Below are positions 25,241 to 34,096 of a stretch of DNA of 64,000 nt, piece by piece (position 1 is the stretch's first letter; each line of letters begins with the position of its first letter). This DNA is from Microbacterium sp. CFH 31415 (GTDB lineage Bacteria > Actinomycetota > Actinomycetes > Actinomycetales > Microbacteriaceae). The stretch is taken from the NCBI RefSeq assembly GCF_022538185.1, contig NZ_JAKYXC010000003.1:248001-312000 (forward strand), in the 5' to 3' direction. The notes beneath the pieces are model-generated. The model was given only the letters and a program-made list of their open reading frames with translations, did not search any database and had not been told where the DNA came from. Both the position numbers and the translations under genes were made by a program.

Positions 25241-26491
25241 GTGCGCCCTTTCTCTGGTACCGGAATCGAGGTCGATTCCGAGTTCGCCGTAGAGTCCCAG
25301 AATGATCTGCTGGCGGTGATCCTTGAGAGCCGTGGAGGCACTTCCCCTGGGTCAGCGCAACGCAATCCCGACTACAACGTCGCGCTCGACCTCCTCCTGA
25401 GCCGGCTCGCTCAGTTGCGAGCAACGGTGGTCGACGCCTTCGTCGACTCCGTGACGACTCGGCAGCTTCCTTTAGAGAGGCGCAGGATCGTGGCGGCGCA
25501 GATCACTCTGGACAGCGATACAGACGTACCCCTAGTTCGAGCTGAGCTGGGTAGGGCCGCTGCGGCTGTGAACCGGGCGCCCAACGCGTCCGGTGAAGGC
25601 AACCGAACGAGGCGGATCAAGCTCTTGGTCGCGGTTCCGGGCTACGCGGCAAGCGATCATGCCACGCTCGCTGCGGCACTTGCCCGACCATCTCTAGCGT
25701 TAGACGTATCGCCGACAGCAGTCAGGGGATTCCTCCGATCGATGATCGGGACCGCGATCCCGACGGTGTCCGGCTCGCGACACAACACGATCCTCGCCGT
25801 CGATTCGCGGAACGTGACCGTCGCAACGGACCGAGCCCCCACTGGGCAACCTGTCCCGATCAGCGAGGTCGCCGCGGCGATGGAGCTAATAAAGGAGCAG
25901 TCCGTCGTCGACGTTAGCGTCGGTGTTCTTGGATACCGCAGCGCGTTCATTGGCGCCGTGCTGCTCCAGCTCCCGGGGGCACGAGTCGTTGGCGCCTCGC
26001 CGGCGCGCGTTGCGATCGGTGATCTCTTCGCCCGAGATTCGAACCCCCCGAACGAGTTGGCCACCGTGGAGGTCGGCCCCTTCCAAGGCGCGTTGGACCG
26101 CCCAGCCACCGTAAGACAGCGCCGAGAACAACAGCAACTTCGCGCTGCCCTACTTCTCGGACGAACGGAGGCGGAGTGCGCGCTCTGTGGCGAGAAGTAT
26201 CCTGCTCGCTTCCTATGGGCATCCCACATCAAGAAGCGAGCCGCGGCAACCGACCAGGAGGCGCGAGATATTCCACGAGTCGCAATGCTCGCATGCCTCT
26301 TTGGCTGCGACGCCCTGTTCGAGGACGGGTATGTGAGCGTAGAGAACGGGACCATCGTCGGTGCTACAAGCGTCCCTGGCAGTACCGCTATCGGACGTCG
26401 GATCGGTCAACTCCGAGGCCGTAGCGTCGACCGATACGCCGACGCTGCCGCATACTTCGACTGGCACCGAGCGCACGTATTCATGAACTGA
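25241..26491 (+). CDS. HNH endonuclease protein with uncharacterised N-terminal domain
   Basis: The 416-residue protein begins at a GTG. The C-terminal ~100 residues form an HNH domain of the restriction-enzyme type: CALCGEKYPARFLWASHIKKR from about residue 313, then a D/E-rich stretch and CLFGCDALFEDGYVSVENG. This kind of ASHI(K)K core occurs in many restriction endonucleases. The first ~300 residues are an unrecognised alpha/beta region that may bind DNA or sense a signal. It is divergent from the DUF6615-like gene, and no methyltransferase is adjacent. A methylation-dependent or abortive nuclease is possible. Confidence 0.72.
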   Translation: MRPFSGTGIEVDSEFAVESQNDLLAVILESRGGTSPGSAQRNPDYNVALDLLLSRLAQLRATVVDAFVDSVTTRQLPLERRRIVAAQITLDSDTDVPLVRAELGRAAAAVNRAPNASGEGNRTRRIKLLVAVPGYAASDHATLAAALARPSLALDVSPTAVRGFLRSMIGTAIPTVSGSRHNTILAVDSRNVTVATDRAPTGQPVPISEVAAAMELIKEQSVVDVSVGVLGYRSAFIGAVLLQLPGARVVGASPARVAIGDLFARDSNPPNELATVEVGPFQGALDRPATVRQRREQQQLRAALLLGRTEAECALCGEKYPARFLWASHIKKRAAATDQEARDIPRVAMLACLFGCDALFEDGYVSVENGTIVGATSVPGSTAIGRRIGQLRGRSVDRYADAAAYFDWHRAHVFMN

Positions 26492-26776
26492 ACCGCAAGA
26501 CTCTCCCGATCCACAATCGTGCATTGCGCGGTGAGGGGACGCTGCCGAACACTCATCACCGTCGTTGTCGACCGGTGTCACGTCCGCAGCCCAGGATCGA
26601 CGAATGCCCCGCGACCGCGAAGCGGCAGTATGCCATTGTCGGATCCCGACCGATTTTGCGTTAATCCCCCCGCGCCGCGCTAGCCTTCGCGCAAATCGAG
26701 GGTCACTGCGCATACATAGATTGCGAATTCCTACGCCATCGGGCCAGCGCGACCCGGTTTCACTACCATCAGTCCT

Positions 26777-26965
26777 ATGAAACGACGCGTGCAGATCGCG
26801 ACGGTGCCTGAAGTGGGCGGAGTCGCCGCGACTATCGGCTACGTAGTCCGTGCCGACGGAACCGAGGTGAACCACATGCTGGCTGGAGCTGTCTATGCGG
26901 ACACTCGCCGACCATTGTCGAACGAGCACCTCGAAACCGTCCGTCGATTTCTCGACGTCGGTTGA
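26777..26965 (+). CDS. Small hypothetical protein (62 aa)
   Basis: The open frame runs from ATG 26777 and starts MKRRVQIATVPEVGGVAATIGYVV. It has no membrane segment or known motif. It is supported only by a plausible amino acid composition and a start codon in a gap between larger genes. The 285 bp before it hold nothing I can identify. It could be spurious. Confidence 0.35.
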   Translation: MKRRVQIATVPEVGGVAATIGYVVRADGTEVNHMLAGAVYADTRRPLSNEHLETVRRFLDVG

Positions 26966-27297
26966 CGACCCGGTCAAGAGCGAAACCGCAGGGCGGCCTA
27001 CAAGGCTTCCTCACCTCAGAACTTGATCACGGACTGAGGACCTTGATGGCGATCGTGCCTAATGCTGTCGTGCGTGCCGACCCCGTGTGGTCATCCGCCA
27101 GTGACATCAGTGTGTGGGCTGCTTGCCAGCGTTGAGGATTGAGATCGCTGGTGAGCTGGCACGCTGCCCGCGACGCACCCCGCACTCTGTGTTCCGGCAG
27201 TTGAGCCGACCCGCGATCTTACAGCGACTCGTCAGGCATATAGGCTCTGGATGTATTCGGGAGTCAGGGGAACTTTTGAGGAACACAGGTCACATCG
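26966..27297. other. Intergenic region without identifiable gene
   Basis: No convincing coding frame or RNA gene is seen. The right end must hold the promoter and ribosome site of the two-gene unit starting at 27298; GGGGAAC and GAGGAAC lie 20-40 bp before that start. Confidence 0.5.
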
Positions 27298-28227
27298 GTG
27301 CCTAGGACCAAATCGCGCGTAATCGTCATCGCACTCGCCAGTTTGATCGTCGGCGTCGTACTGATTTGGATATCAACAGGCTTGGAGACACCGGCGTCAC
27401 AGATTCTTGCGACGCTCGGGACGGTGATCCCCACCATCGGCATAGTGAATCTTGTTTCGGATCTGGTCCTACAGAAGTCGGTGTCGGATGATCTGGTCGA
27501 CCTGATCGGCCTTGAGCGTCGACTGGTCGAGTCAGGTCTGGACGATGTTCGCTCAGCGGCGGATGTCGACTGGTCGTATCTAGTGCGAGGGGATCGGGAA
27601 CTGACGTGCTTCGTGCTCAATCCAGAACAGTTTCGAATGCTGATCTGGCCGAGAATCCTCGAGGCATCCAAGGATCGTCTTGAGAAGATCGAAATCATCC
27701 TGCCCGAACTACCAGACTCAGCACCGGTGGCTCCTGTGCCCGACGGACCGGATGAGCGCGCACCGGAGCTCGAACCGGGCTCAGTCGGGAGCGATCTGGT
27801 AAGCCCTCCGATGGAAGCCAACGCCGCCTCAGCACCGTCAGTCGTAGTCGCCACGCTCGCCTCTCGTGTGGGGTACGACGAAGTGCGCTACCGAGGCGCT
27901 GTGAGAGATCTCGCTGCCCAAATTGAGAGTGAGTGGAAAGCAACTAGGGCGCGGTGGCCAAGCGATTGCTCCCTCACCCTCCGGCGCGGGGCGGAGTACC
28001 CGCGTCACGCGTTCCTCCGCACACCGCCGCGGATCGCGCTGGTCGTCGACCCGATTGCCCAAGCAAGTGACCACGTTGGTGGACGAGTCTTCATCTTCAA
28101 GACGGACGGGCGACACACAGGAACCGAGTCTTGGTTGACTGATTCGCTTGAAGCCCTCCGGCCAACGTACTCGGCACCCCTGTTCTCGGACGATCGCTCC
28201 AAGGGCCGAAACACCGAAAGAATCTGA
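27298..28227 (+). CDS. Two-TM membrane protein, partner of DUF262 protein
   Basis: The 309-residue protein has two N-terminal membrane helices (about residues 6-29 and 36-58) and a large soluble part. The region SGLDDVRSAADVDWSYLV to WPRILEAS and IEIILPEL resembles membrane-tethered proteins with a phospholipase-D-like region, but no HKD catalytic motif is visible, so this likeness is tentative. An acidic Pro-rich linker spans about 140-180. The GTG start at 27298 gives the usual membrane-helix N-terminus. Its stop lies 3 bp before the DUF262 gene, so the two are co-translated and probably function together. Confidence 0.72.
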   Translation: MPRTKSRVIVIALASLIVGVVLIWISTGLETPASQILATLGTVIPTIGIVNLVSDLVLQKSVSDDLVDLIGLERRLVESGLDDVRSAADVDWSYLVRGDRELTCFVLNPEQFRMLIWPRILEASKDRLEKIEIILPELPDSAPVAPVPDGPDERAPELEPGSVGSDLVSPPMEANAASAPSVVVATLASRVGYDEVRYRGAVRDLAAQIESEWKATRARWPSDCSLTLRRGAEYPRHAFLRTPPRIALVVDPIAQASDHVGGRVFIFKTDGRHTGTESWLTDSLEALRPTYSAPLFSDDRSKGRNTERI

Positions 28228-28230
28228 GCA

Positions 28231-29823
28231 ATGGGCATTGAGAAGACCCACGGTCGAAACTACGACCTATACCGCCTGCTAGCTGCGATCGATGCCGGCC
28301 AGGTGGTGCTTCCGGAGTTCCAGAGAAACTTCAAGTGGGACACAACCGCGGTTCGACAGCTGCTCGCCACCTGTTTGACGGGATGGCCAGTTGGCAGCCT
28401 CCTGCTCCTGCCGGGCACTACCGACGTATTCTTTCGGGTCCGATCGATCGAAGGAGCACCGCCTGCGAGCGATGAGTTTCAAATCGTCGTGCTGGATGGC
28501 CAGCAGCGGCTGACGTCTCTTTACCAGGCGCTCTTCGGACGCGGCGACTTCCGCTACGCAGTGAAATTTGAGGACCTTAGACCCGGTCAAACGATCGAGG
28601 AGCTAGAGGACGCTCTAGAGGCTGTTCCTGCCGCTCGATGGGTCAAGCGCTACAGCGATGAAGCCGCCCAGTATAACGCCGGCCGGGTTCCCGTCACAGC
28701 CCTACGAAGCGCCGCTGACTTCTTCGCCTGGCGCGATCGTGCGCTTCCGGACGGTTCTGCTGCTGAGCGGGAGCGTCTGACGAACCTGTACATCAGTATG
28801 CTCTCGGGGCTTGACCGATACGAGGTGCCAGCAGTTGTTATCGACGACACGGTTCACCCCGAGGCGATCGCGCGCATCTTCGAGCGGGTGAATCGGCTTG
28901 GCCAGCCGCTTGGAACGTTCGACCTAATGGTCGCGAAGTCCTATAAGGAAGGATTTAACCTCCGGGATGAATGGGAAGCAGCGGAGATCGAGTTCCCGCT
29001 CGTGAAGAGCTTCCTGCGTGGCGACGGGTTGCCGGTCCTCGGGGTTATTGCATTGCACGTCCGTGATAGCGTCCGCCAGCAGGATGTCCTCGCGCTGACG
29101 GGTGCTGCGGTGCGGGACTATTGGGGGCGCGCGGTCAGTGCGCTCAACGATGCAATTAATTTCGCAATGCAGCACCTAAGCGTGGTCCAATCCGATTGGT
29201 TGCCTTACCGCTCTCAACTCACGATTCTCGGCTGCCTCGCCATGAACGGTTCGCTGGCAGTAAACGCTCCGGCGGTGAAGAGTTGGTTCTGGACTTCCGT
29301 GTTTCGAGCACGATACGACGTCGCTTCAAACACGCGTTCCGTGGAGGACTATGCCCGCCTCCTTGCGGGTGAGCCGGTGTTCTCCGGCGAGACCCTGCTC
29401 GACGCCGAGACCATGTTCGCCGTGAACAGACGCCAGTACGGCGCCCTCCACCGCGGCCTGCTTTGCCTTTTCGCGAGCGATCGCCCCTTGGGGATAATTA
29501 CCGGCGCGGACCTCCGACGGGAAGCCTCGAATGGGGAGGAACTCGACGCGATAAGCCTCGTTGACTCTGCGGTACGAATTGCGGACCAGCCTGGTGCCCT
29601 ACTCACATTGGGCATGGTTCTGGACACGAAGGCGGCGCTTCGCCCGGTCGAGAAGGTGCAGCCGGGCCTGATCCAAGACAATTCGCTGGAGTCGCAGGTT
29701 GCGCCCGTCAGTTCACACGTTTGGGACGAGCGAGCGGTCGAAGACAGGCTGGAACTTGTCCGTCAACGACTCGCCGAATTGAGTGCGCTCGCCGTACGGG
29801 TGGGAGCTTCCGACTCGCTGTAG
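28231..29823 (+). CDS. DUF262 (GmrSD N-terminal type) protein
   Basis: The 530-residue protein has a DUF262 domain, a ParB/Srx-like nucleotide-using fold. It shows LPEFQRNFKWD (about residues 28-37), VVLDGQQRLTSL (DGQQR at 89-93) and IFERVNRLGQPLGTFDLMVA. In type IV restriction enzyme GmrSD this domain is paired with a DUF1524 HNH nuclease domain. Here no HNH motif is visible in the C-terminal half. Tight coupling with a two-TM protein suggests a different, membrane-linked effector mode. A defence role is inference from family and island context. Confidence 0.82.
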   Translation: MGIEKTHGRNYDLYRLLAAIDAGQVVLPEFQRNFKWDTTAVRQLLATCLTGWPVGSLLLLPGTTDVFFRVRSIEGAPPASDEFQIVVLDGQQRLTSLYQALFGRGDFRYAVKFEDLRPGQTIEELEDALEAVPAARWVKRYSDEAAQYNAGRVPVTALRSAADFFAWRDRALPDGSAAERERLTNLYISMLSGLDRYEVPAVVIDDTVHPEAIARIFERVNRLGQPLGTFDLMVAKSYKEGFNLRDEWEAAEIEFPLVKSFLRGDGLPVLGVIALHVRDSVRQQDVLALTGAAVRDYWGRAVSALNDAINFAMQHLSVVQSDWLPYRSQLTILGCLAMNGSLAVNAPAVKSWFWTSVFRARYDVASNTRSVEDYARLLAGEPVFSGETLLDAETMFAVNRRQYGALHRGLLCLFASDRPLGIITGADLRREASNGEELDAISLVDSAVRIADQPGALLTLGMVLDTKAALRPVEKVQPGLIQDNSLESQVAPVSSHVWDERAVEDRLELVRQRLAELSALAVRVGASDSL

Positions 29824-29903
29824 TCTTCGCAGACGTCACCTTCGCTAGCGACGCCTTCGGTTGACGGAGCATCCTGGAGTAGACGATCCGGCGAACAGCG
29901 ACC

Positions 29904-30128
29904 CTACTTGTGCGGAAGCGCTCGGCGAATGGCCTCCTTAACGAGAGCGCGCCCGGTCGCATCGTTTTCCATGTCCCGTTCGAACTCGACCACCTCATGC
30001 GCAACGGCCCGGCGCTCGTCGGGCGACAGCGACTCGATACGCCGGCGAAGTGCAACATCATCGCCCGCGACGCGGTCGAACACCTGAAGGAAGTAGTAGA
30101 CCTCGCTGGAGGACGTGCTATCAGCCAT
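29904..30128 (-). CDS. Small acidic helical protein (74 aa)
   Basis: The frame begins MADSTSSSEVYYFLQVFDRV and continues as a charged helical protein (RRRIESLSPDERRAVAHEVVEFERD). No known family is recognised. Composition and regular helix pattern favour a real gene. It lies 158 bp downstream of the relaxase gene's end in the same direction, so it may be on the same transcript. Confidence 0.5.
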   Translation of the reverse strand: MADSTSSSEVYYFLQVFDRVAGDDVALRRRIESLSPDERRAVAHEVVEFERDMENDATGRALVKEAIRRALPHK

Positions 30129-30286
30129 GCCGCAAGGCTAGCGACCCTGACTGGAAACGTGGCCGAAAGCGGGTCGTTCATAGCAGCAGGCGAGGAGATT
30201 CTGCGAGCGAAGCTGGGGCCCCGACGAGAGTGACCGTCTGGCCCATCCGAACGCTCTCGCGCTAGGCGCCCGCCATTCGAGCGCCT

Positions 30287-33034
30287 CTACATCCCCATCC
30301 CGCGCCCCGCACTCGGCGCCCCAAGCACCGGCCCCGTAGCCATCGCCGCGAAATCCGGCTTCCTCGCCGCGCGCCGCACCTCCGCCTGAGCCGCGCGCAC
30401 AGCATCCTGCATCGTCAACTCCGGAGTGCCGCGCTGCATCGAGTCCGCGAGACACTCGCGCGCCGCGGCATCCGTCCTCGCGACGACGATCGCCACGTTG
30501 TGCGCCCTCCCGCGCGTGAGGCCGACATAGAGGCCCGCGGCATCCACATCCGGACCGACCACCGACGCGTCGGCGGTGTCGCCCTGCACGCCGTGCACGG
30601 TGGACGCGTAGGCGAGCTGCAGGTGCTCGCGGGCGTACTCGATGGACACTCGCGCCACCTCGCCGCTGTCGCTCACGGAGGCAAGCGACAGGTACTCGTC
30701 CCGGATACCGCGCACGATCCACTGCGCACGATTCTCGACTCCCGTGAGCCGGTCGTTGCGACGGGTCTGGACGGTGTCGCCGACGAGGATGCGCTGCTGC
30801 CCGATTCCCCACGCGGCGAGGCGCACGTCGAGCTCGCCCTGGTCGACTCGCCGTTGCTGGATAGCGTCGTTGATCGCATCCGCCTCAGCATTCGTGCCGG
30901 ATACCAACGTCACGCGCTTGCCGCGCGCGTGCCAGTCGAAGTACGCGTCGATCATCCGCTCACGCGCCGCGTCGTGATGATCGACCCGGTCGACGTGACC
31001 GTGTTCGGCAAGCTCGCCCGCAACCACCAGCGCATGCTCGCGATCACCCGCATCACGGAGCCGCAGCGTGAGCGCCGCGTAATCGGGATCGCGGAACCGA
31101 TGCACCGTGTCGAGCTCGACCGCCGCGTTCGCGTGCCGGATCGCAGAGCCCATCGCGCCCGCATGCCCGACCGGCAACGCCTGATGCGTGTCACCCACGA
31201 ACGCTAGCCCGACCCTATGCTCGATCGCGAGGTCGACGAGGACGTTCGCCGTCTGCAGGTCAACCATGCCGGCTTCGTCGACGACGATCCGATCGCGAGC
31301 ACACAACACGTACTGGGTCGGTCCGCCGTATGCGACCCCCGTGCTGGGATCGACGTCTCCCGCTCGAAGCCTGGTCCACACCTGCGCGCCGGCCGCGTCG
31401 GTGCCCCATCGGTAGCCATGGTCCCAGAGCAAGGCATGGACACTGGATGCCGCGGCCCCGACCTCGCGCGACGCCACCGATGCCGCTTTTCGCGTGGGGG
31501 CAATGACGAGCATCCGTCGCCGTTGCGCCGTGAGCGCCGCGGACGCAACGCGGAGCATCGTCGTCTTGCCCGCACCGGCGGGGCCGGTCACCGTCACGAG
31601 CCCGTCCGTGCCGGCGATGGCGCACGCGGCCACGCCTTGCGACGCATCCAGTTTCGACAGATCCTCGTTCGGAGCAAACCGGAGCAACTCGCCCGGCAGC
31701 AGGGGCCGTCCAGGTCGGGCGAGCACGTCCAAGCGGCCGGCGAGACGCACCTTGGCGCGCACGGTCTCGGTCGCCATGAACGCCTTGACGTGCGGGGGCG
31801 GGTCATCCGCAATCAGCCGGTAGACGGAACGCGTGGCATGCTCCGTGACCTCCGCGATCACGCCATCGAGCCGATCGCGCTCCGCAACGACGCCCGTGCG
31901 CGAGAGTGCGCGTATTGCTCCCGCGCGGATGTCGAAGCGGCTGAACCTCCCGCCGCATGATGTGGACCGTTCGTCCGCGTCGACGACGGCCTGTGCAGCG
32001 AGCAGATCCAGATCGACGGCATGCAAGTCCGTTGCAGCGACGGGAACTGCTGCGCGCGTGGCGATCAGCCTTGGATCGATCGCAGCGACCTCGTCGCGGA
32101 CGTGCACCTCCCAAGACGCCTCATCGAGATCGGCCGGCTTGTTCGGACGCGACACCGCCCACGCGCGCCGGTCGATCTGCTGCAGCACCTCCACGCTCGG
32201 CGCCGATCCTCCGTGCGCCGCGGACCACTCCGCGATCAGGCGGACGCGGTTGGTCTCGATCTGTGCCGACCGACGAGAGAGGGGGCGGACGGCGCCGGCC
32301 AGTTCGGCGATCTCGCCGGTGTCGTCGAGCGTGTATCCGTGGCGGGCGAGCGCGGCGATCCAGGCGGGATCGGTGCGGGTGGCGAGCTCGCCCTCAGCGT
32401 TGACGACGGTGTGCAGTTTCATCGCGACGCGCGAGTCGAGGTTCGACCACTGGCCATCCGCGCCGAGCACCTTGATGTTCAGCCAGAGATGACGGTGGAT
32501 GTGCGGGTCGAGCGCGCGCGAGCGCCGATGCTGCAGCTCGACGACCTCGATGCGAGTGATCTCCTCGCGGATGAGCCCTCCGTGCCCGCGCCGCGCGTTG
32601 AGCTCCGTCTGCCACGTGACCAGGATGCGGTCACGCAGCCGGTCCTGGAGCGCTTCGAACTCGGCGGCGAGCTCGGGATGCAGCAGCGCGGCGATGCTGT
32701 ACGACTTCGGATGGTTGAGCGTTCCGTCGAGCAGCAGGTCAGCGTCAGGGCTCAGCCGCTGATGGCCGCGCTCCTCCCCGGTGATGGGGTTGTGTCCGGT
32801 GAGCCAGACACGAAGGCCGCCGGCGGTGAGCTCGTCGGAGGTGATGACGCCGTTCGCGACGACGAACCGCGCGACGGTCGAATCGGATGTGGCGCTGTAC
32901 GCCTCGAGCGCGTCAACGCCGGGGGAGTGGTCCACGTGGGCGGCGTCGCAGGTGCCCTCGAGCGCATAGCCGATCGCCTGTCCGACCCCTCGGGATCCGA
33001 CACCTCGCTTCCACCGCTCGAGGCCTCCGCGCAT
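30287..33034 (-). CDS. MobF-family conjugative relaxase with helicase domain
   Basis: The 915-residue protein starts with a TrwC-type relaxase domain. Its metal site is the histidine triad in DPHIHRHLW (H178, H180, H182), preceded by NHPKSYSIAALL. A TraI/RecD-like SF1 helicase follows, with Walker A GPAGAGKTT (about 484-492), Walker B IVVDEAGM and a C-terminal VGLTRGRA motif. Relaxases nick the transfer origin and lead the strand into a recipient. The usual N-terminal tyrosine pair of MobF proteins is not obvious. No mating-pair genes are nearby, so the element would be mobilizable rather than self-transmissible. Confidence 0.88.
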   Translation of the reverse strand: MRGGLERWKRGVGSRGVGQAIGYALEGTCDAAHVDHSPGVDALEAYSATSDSTVARFVVANGVITSDELTAGGLRVWLTGHNPITGEERGHQRLSPDADLLLDGTLNHPKSYSIAALLHPELAAEFEALQDRLRDRILVTWQTELNARRGHGGLIREEITRIEVVELQHRRSRALDPHIHRHLWLNIKVLGADGQWSNLDSRVAMKLHTVVNAEGELATRTDPAWIAALARHGYTLDDTGEIAELAGAVRPLSRRSAQIETNRVRLIAEWSAAHGGSAPSVEVLQQIDRRAWAVSRPNKPADLDEASWEVHVRDEVAAIDPRLIATRAAVPVAATDLHAVDLDLLAAQAVVDADERSTSCGGRFSRFDIRAGAIRALSRTGVVAERDRLDGVIAEVTEHATRSVYRLIADDPPPHVKAFMATETVRAKVRLAGRLDVLARPGRPLLPGELLRFAPNEDLSKLDASQGVAACAIAGTDGLVTVTGPAGAGKTTMLRVASAALTAQRRRMLVIAPTRKAASVASREVGAAASSVHALLWDHGYRWGTDAAGAQVWTRLRAGDVDPSTGVAYGGPTQYVLCARDRIVVDEAGMVDLQTANVLVDLAIEHRVGLAFVGDTHQALPVGHAGAMGSAIRHANAAVELDTVHRFRDPDYAALTLRLRDAGDREHALVVAGELAEHGHVDRVDHHDAARERMIDAYFDWHARGKRVTLVSGTNAEADAINDAIQQRRVDQGELDVRLAAWGIGQQRILVGDTVQTRRNDRLTGVENRAQWIVRGIRDEYLSLASVSDSGEVARVSIEYAREHLQLAYASTVHGVQGDTADASVVGPDVDAAGLYVGLTRGRAHNVAIVVARTDAAARECLADSMQRGTPELTMQDAVRAAQAEVRRAARKPDFAAMATGPVLGAPSAGRGMGM

Positions 33035-33085
33035 GCCGCCAGAATAGGACTCGTTTTCGCCGTTATCCAGGCATTTTTCCGGTGT

Positions 33086-33131
33086 GTAGGTGCATGTAGG
33101 GGAGTGCTTCTAAACGGTGGCGCCCACCTAC
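33086..33131. other. Candidate transfer origin upstream of the relaxase gene
   Basis: GTAGGTG (33086-33092) is inverted as CACCTAC (33125-33131), and a small hairpin GGTGG-CGC-CCACC (33116-33128) lies inside. The site is 51 bp upstream of the relaxase start in a 290-bp gap that otherwise holds no gene. Transfer origins often sit here and contain such repeats. No nic consensus was matched. Confidence 0.35.
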
Positions 33132-33324
33132 GGTGCCTGCGTGCATTGCTCTCCAACTCGCCATCGAAAGCAGGGGTAGTCCGAGCGGCTTTCGGCCGCG
33201 GGAGGGAGCTTGGAACTCGAAAGCTTGCCGTGGCAGGACGGCGCTTCACTGGCGGGAGCAGATTGGAACGAAGGTGTGACCGCCGGCGCCGAGCATGCCG
33301 CCGCGGGCCTGGGAGGATGGGCCC

Positions 33325-34011
33325 ATGCATCCATCCGGCGAAGCAGAGTTAGCGACTACTCTGCGTAGCGTTTGCAGGCGGTCGCAAGTCCCCTCGCGAC
33401 CACTTCTGGCTTTGGGGGTAGTGGAACAGCTAGCCGAGCTGAGAGCACTTCGAGGGGTTCCGCAAGATCCCACCCGCCACCCCGAGGGAGACGTACTCGT
33501 GCATTCTCTCGGGGCCGCTGACGCGGCAGCTCGGATGGCAGCCGAGAGAGGGCTGCCAGCCAGTCAAACGGAAACGCTCGTACTGGCATCACTCTTTCAC
33601 GATGTCGGTAAGCCCGCGACGACAACGATCATGCGTGGCAAGATCACATCCCATGGTCACGCCGGCGCAGGGGCCACGATAGTGACCAAACTTGGTAATC
33701 GTCACCACTGGCCGCCGAGTCTCACCTCGGCTGTGAGTGTGCTGGTCGACACGCACATGGCGCACGTCTCCGTTGAGGGGACGCCCTCTCGCCGCGCGGT
33801 AGCACGACTTGTGGCGAAGCTCACGGCCGGAGGATGCAGCCTCGAGGACTGGGCAATCGTAGTAAAGGCGGACGTTCAGTCCCGAGGGCTGTCGGTGCAA
33901 AGAGATCCTGCGGAGCCCTGGATAGCGGTGGGGGGCGATCTATCGAACTGGCCCAAACCCATCGCTCCTCGACACACGCCTGACCAACTCTCGGGCGAGC
34001 AGCCGATATGA
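33325..34011 (+). CDS. HD-domain phosphohydrolase-like protein
   Basis: The 228-residue protein has an HD-type metal site: LVHSLGAADAAARM, then LASLFHDVGKPATTT and SHGHAGAGA. This is the pattern of HD domains found in CCA-adding-enzyme-like and nucleotide phosphohydrolases. The ATG at 33325 has a GGGAGG site 8 bp upstream. There is no nucleotidyltransferase domain attached. The C-terminal part (EDWAIVVKADVQSRG) may bind substrate. Its role in the island is unknown; HD enzymes occur in defence by nucleotide depletion and also in housekeeping. Confidence 0.75.
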   Translation: MHPSGEAELATTLRSVCRRSQVPSRPLLALGVVEQLAELRALRGVPQDPTRHPEGDVLVHSLGAADAAARMAAERGLPASQTETLVLASLFHDVGKPATTTIMRGKITSHGHAGAGATIVTKLGNRHHWPPSLTSAVSVLVDTHMAHVSVEGTPSRRAVARLVAKLTAGGCSLEDWAIVVKADVQSRGLSVQRDPAEPWIAVGGDLSNWPKPIAPRHTPDQLSGEQPI

Positions 34012-34096
34012 GCGTGTGCCAGTGCCCGCCAAGCTGCGACGGCGCGGCATGCTGTATCGCGCCATGCGCAATCCAGCGCACAGGAACCGAGAGTTC

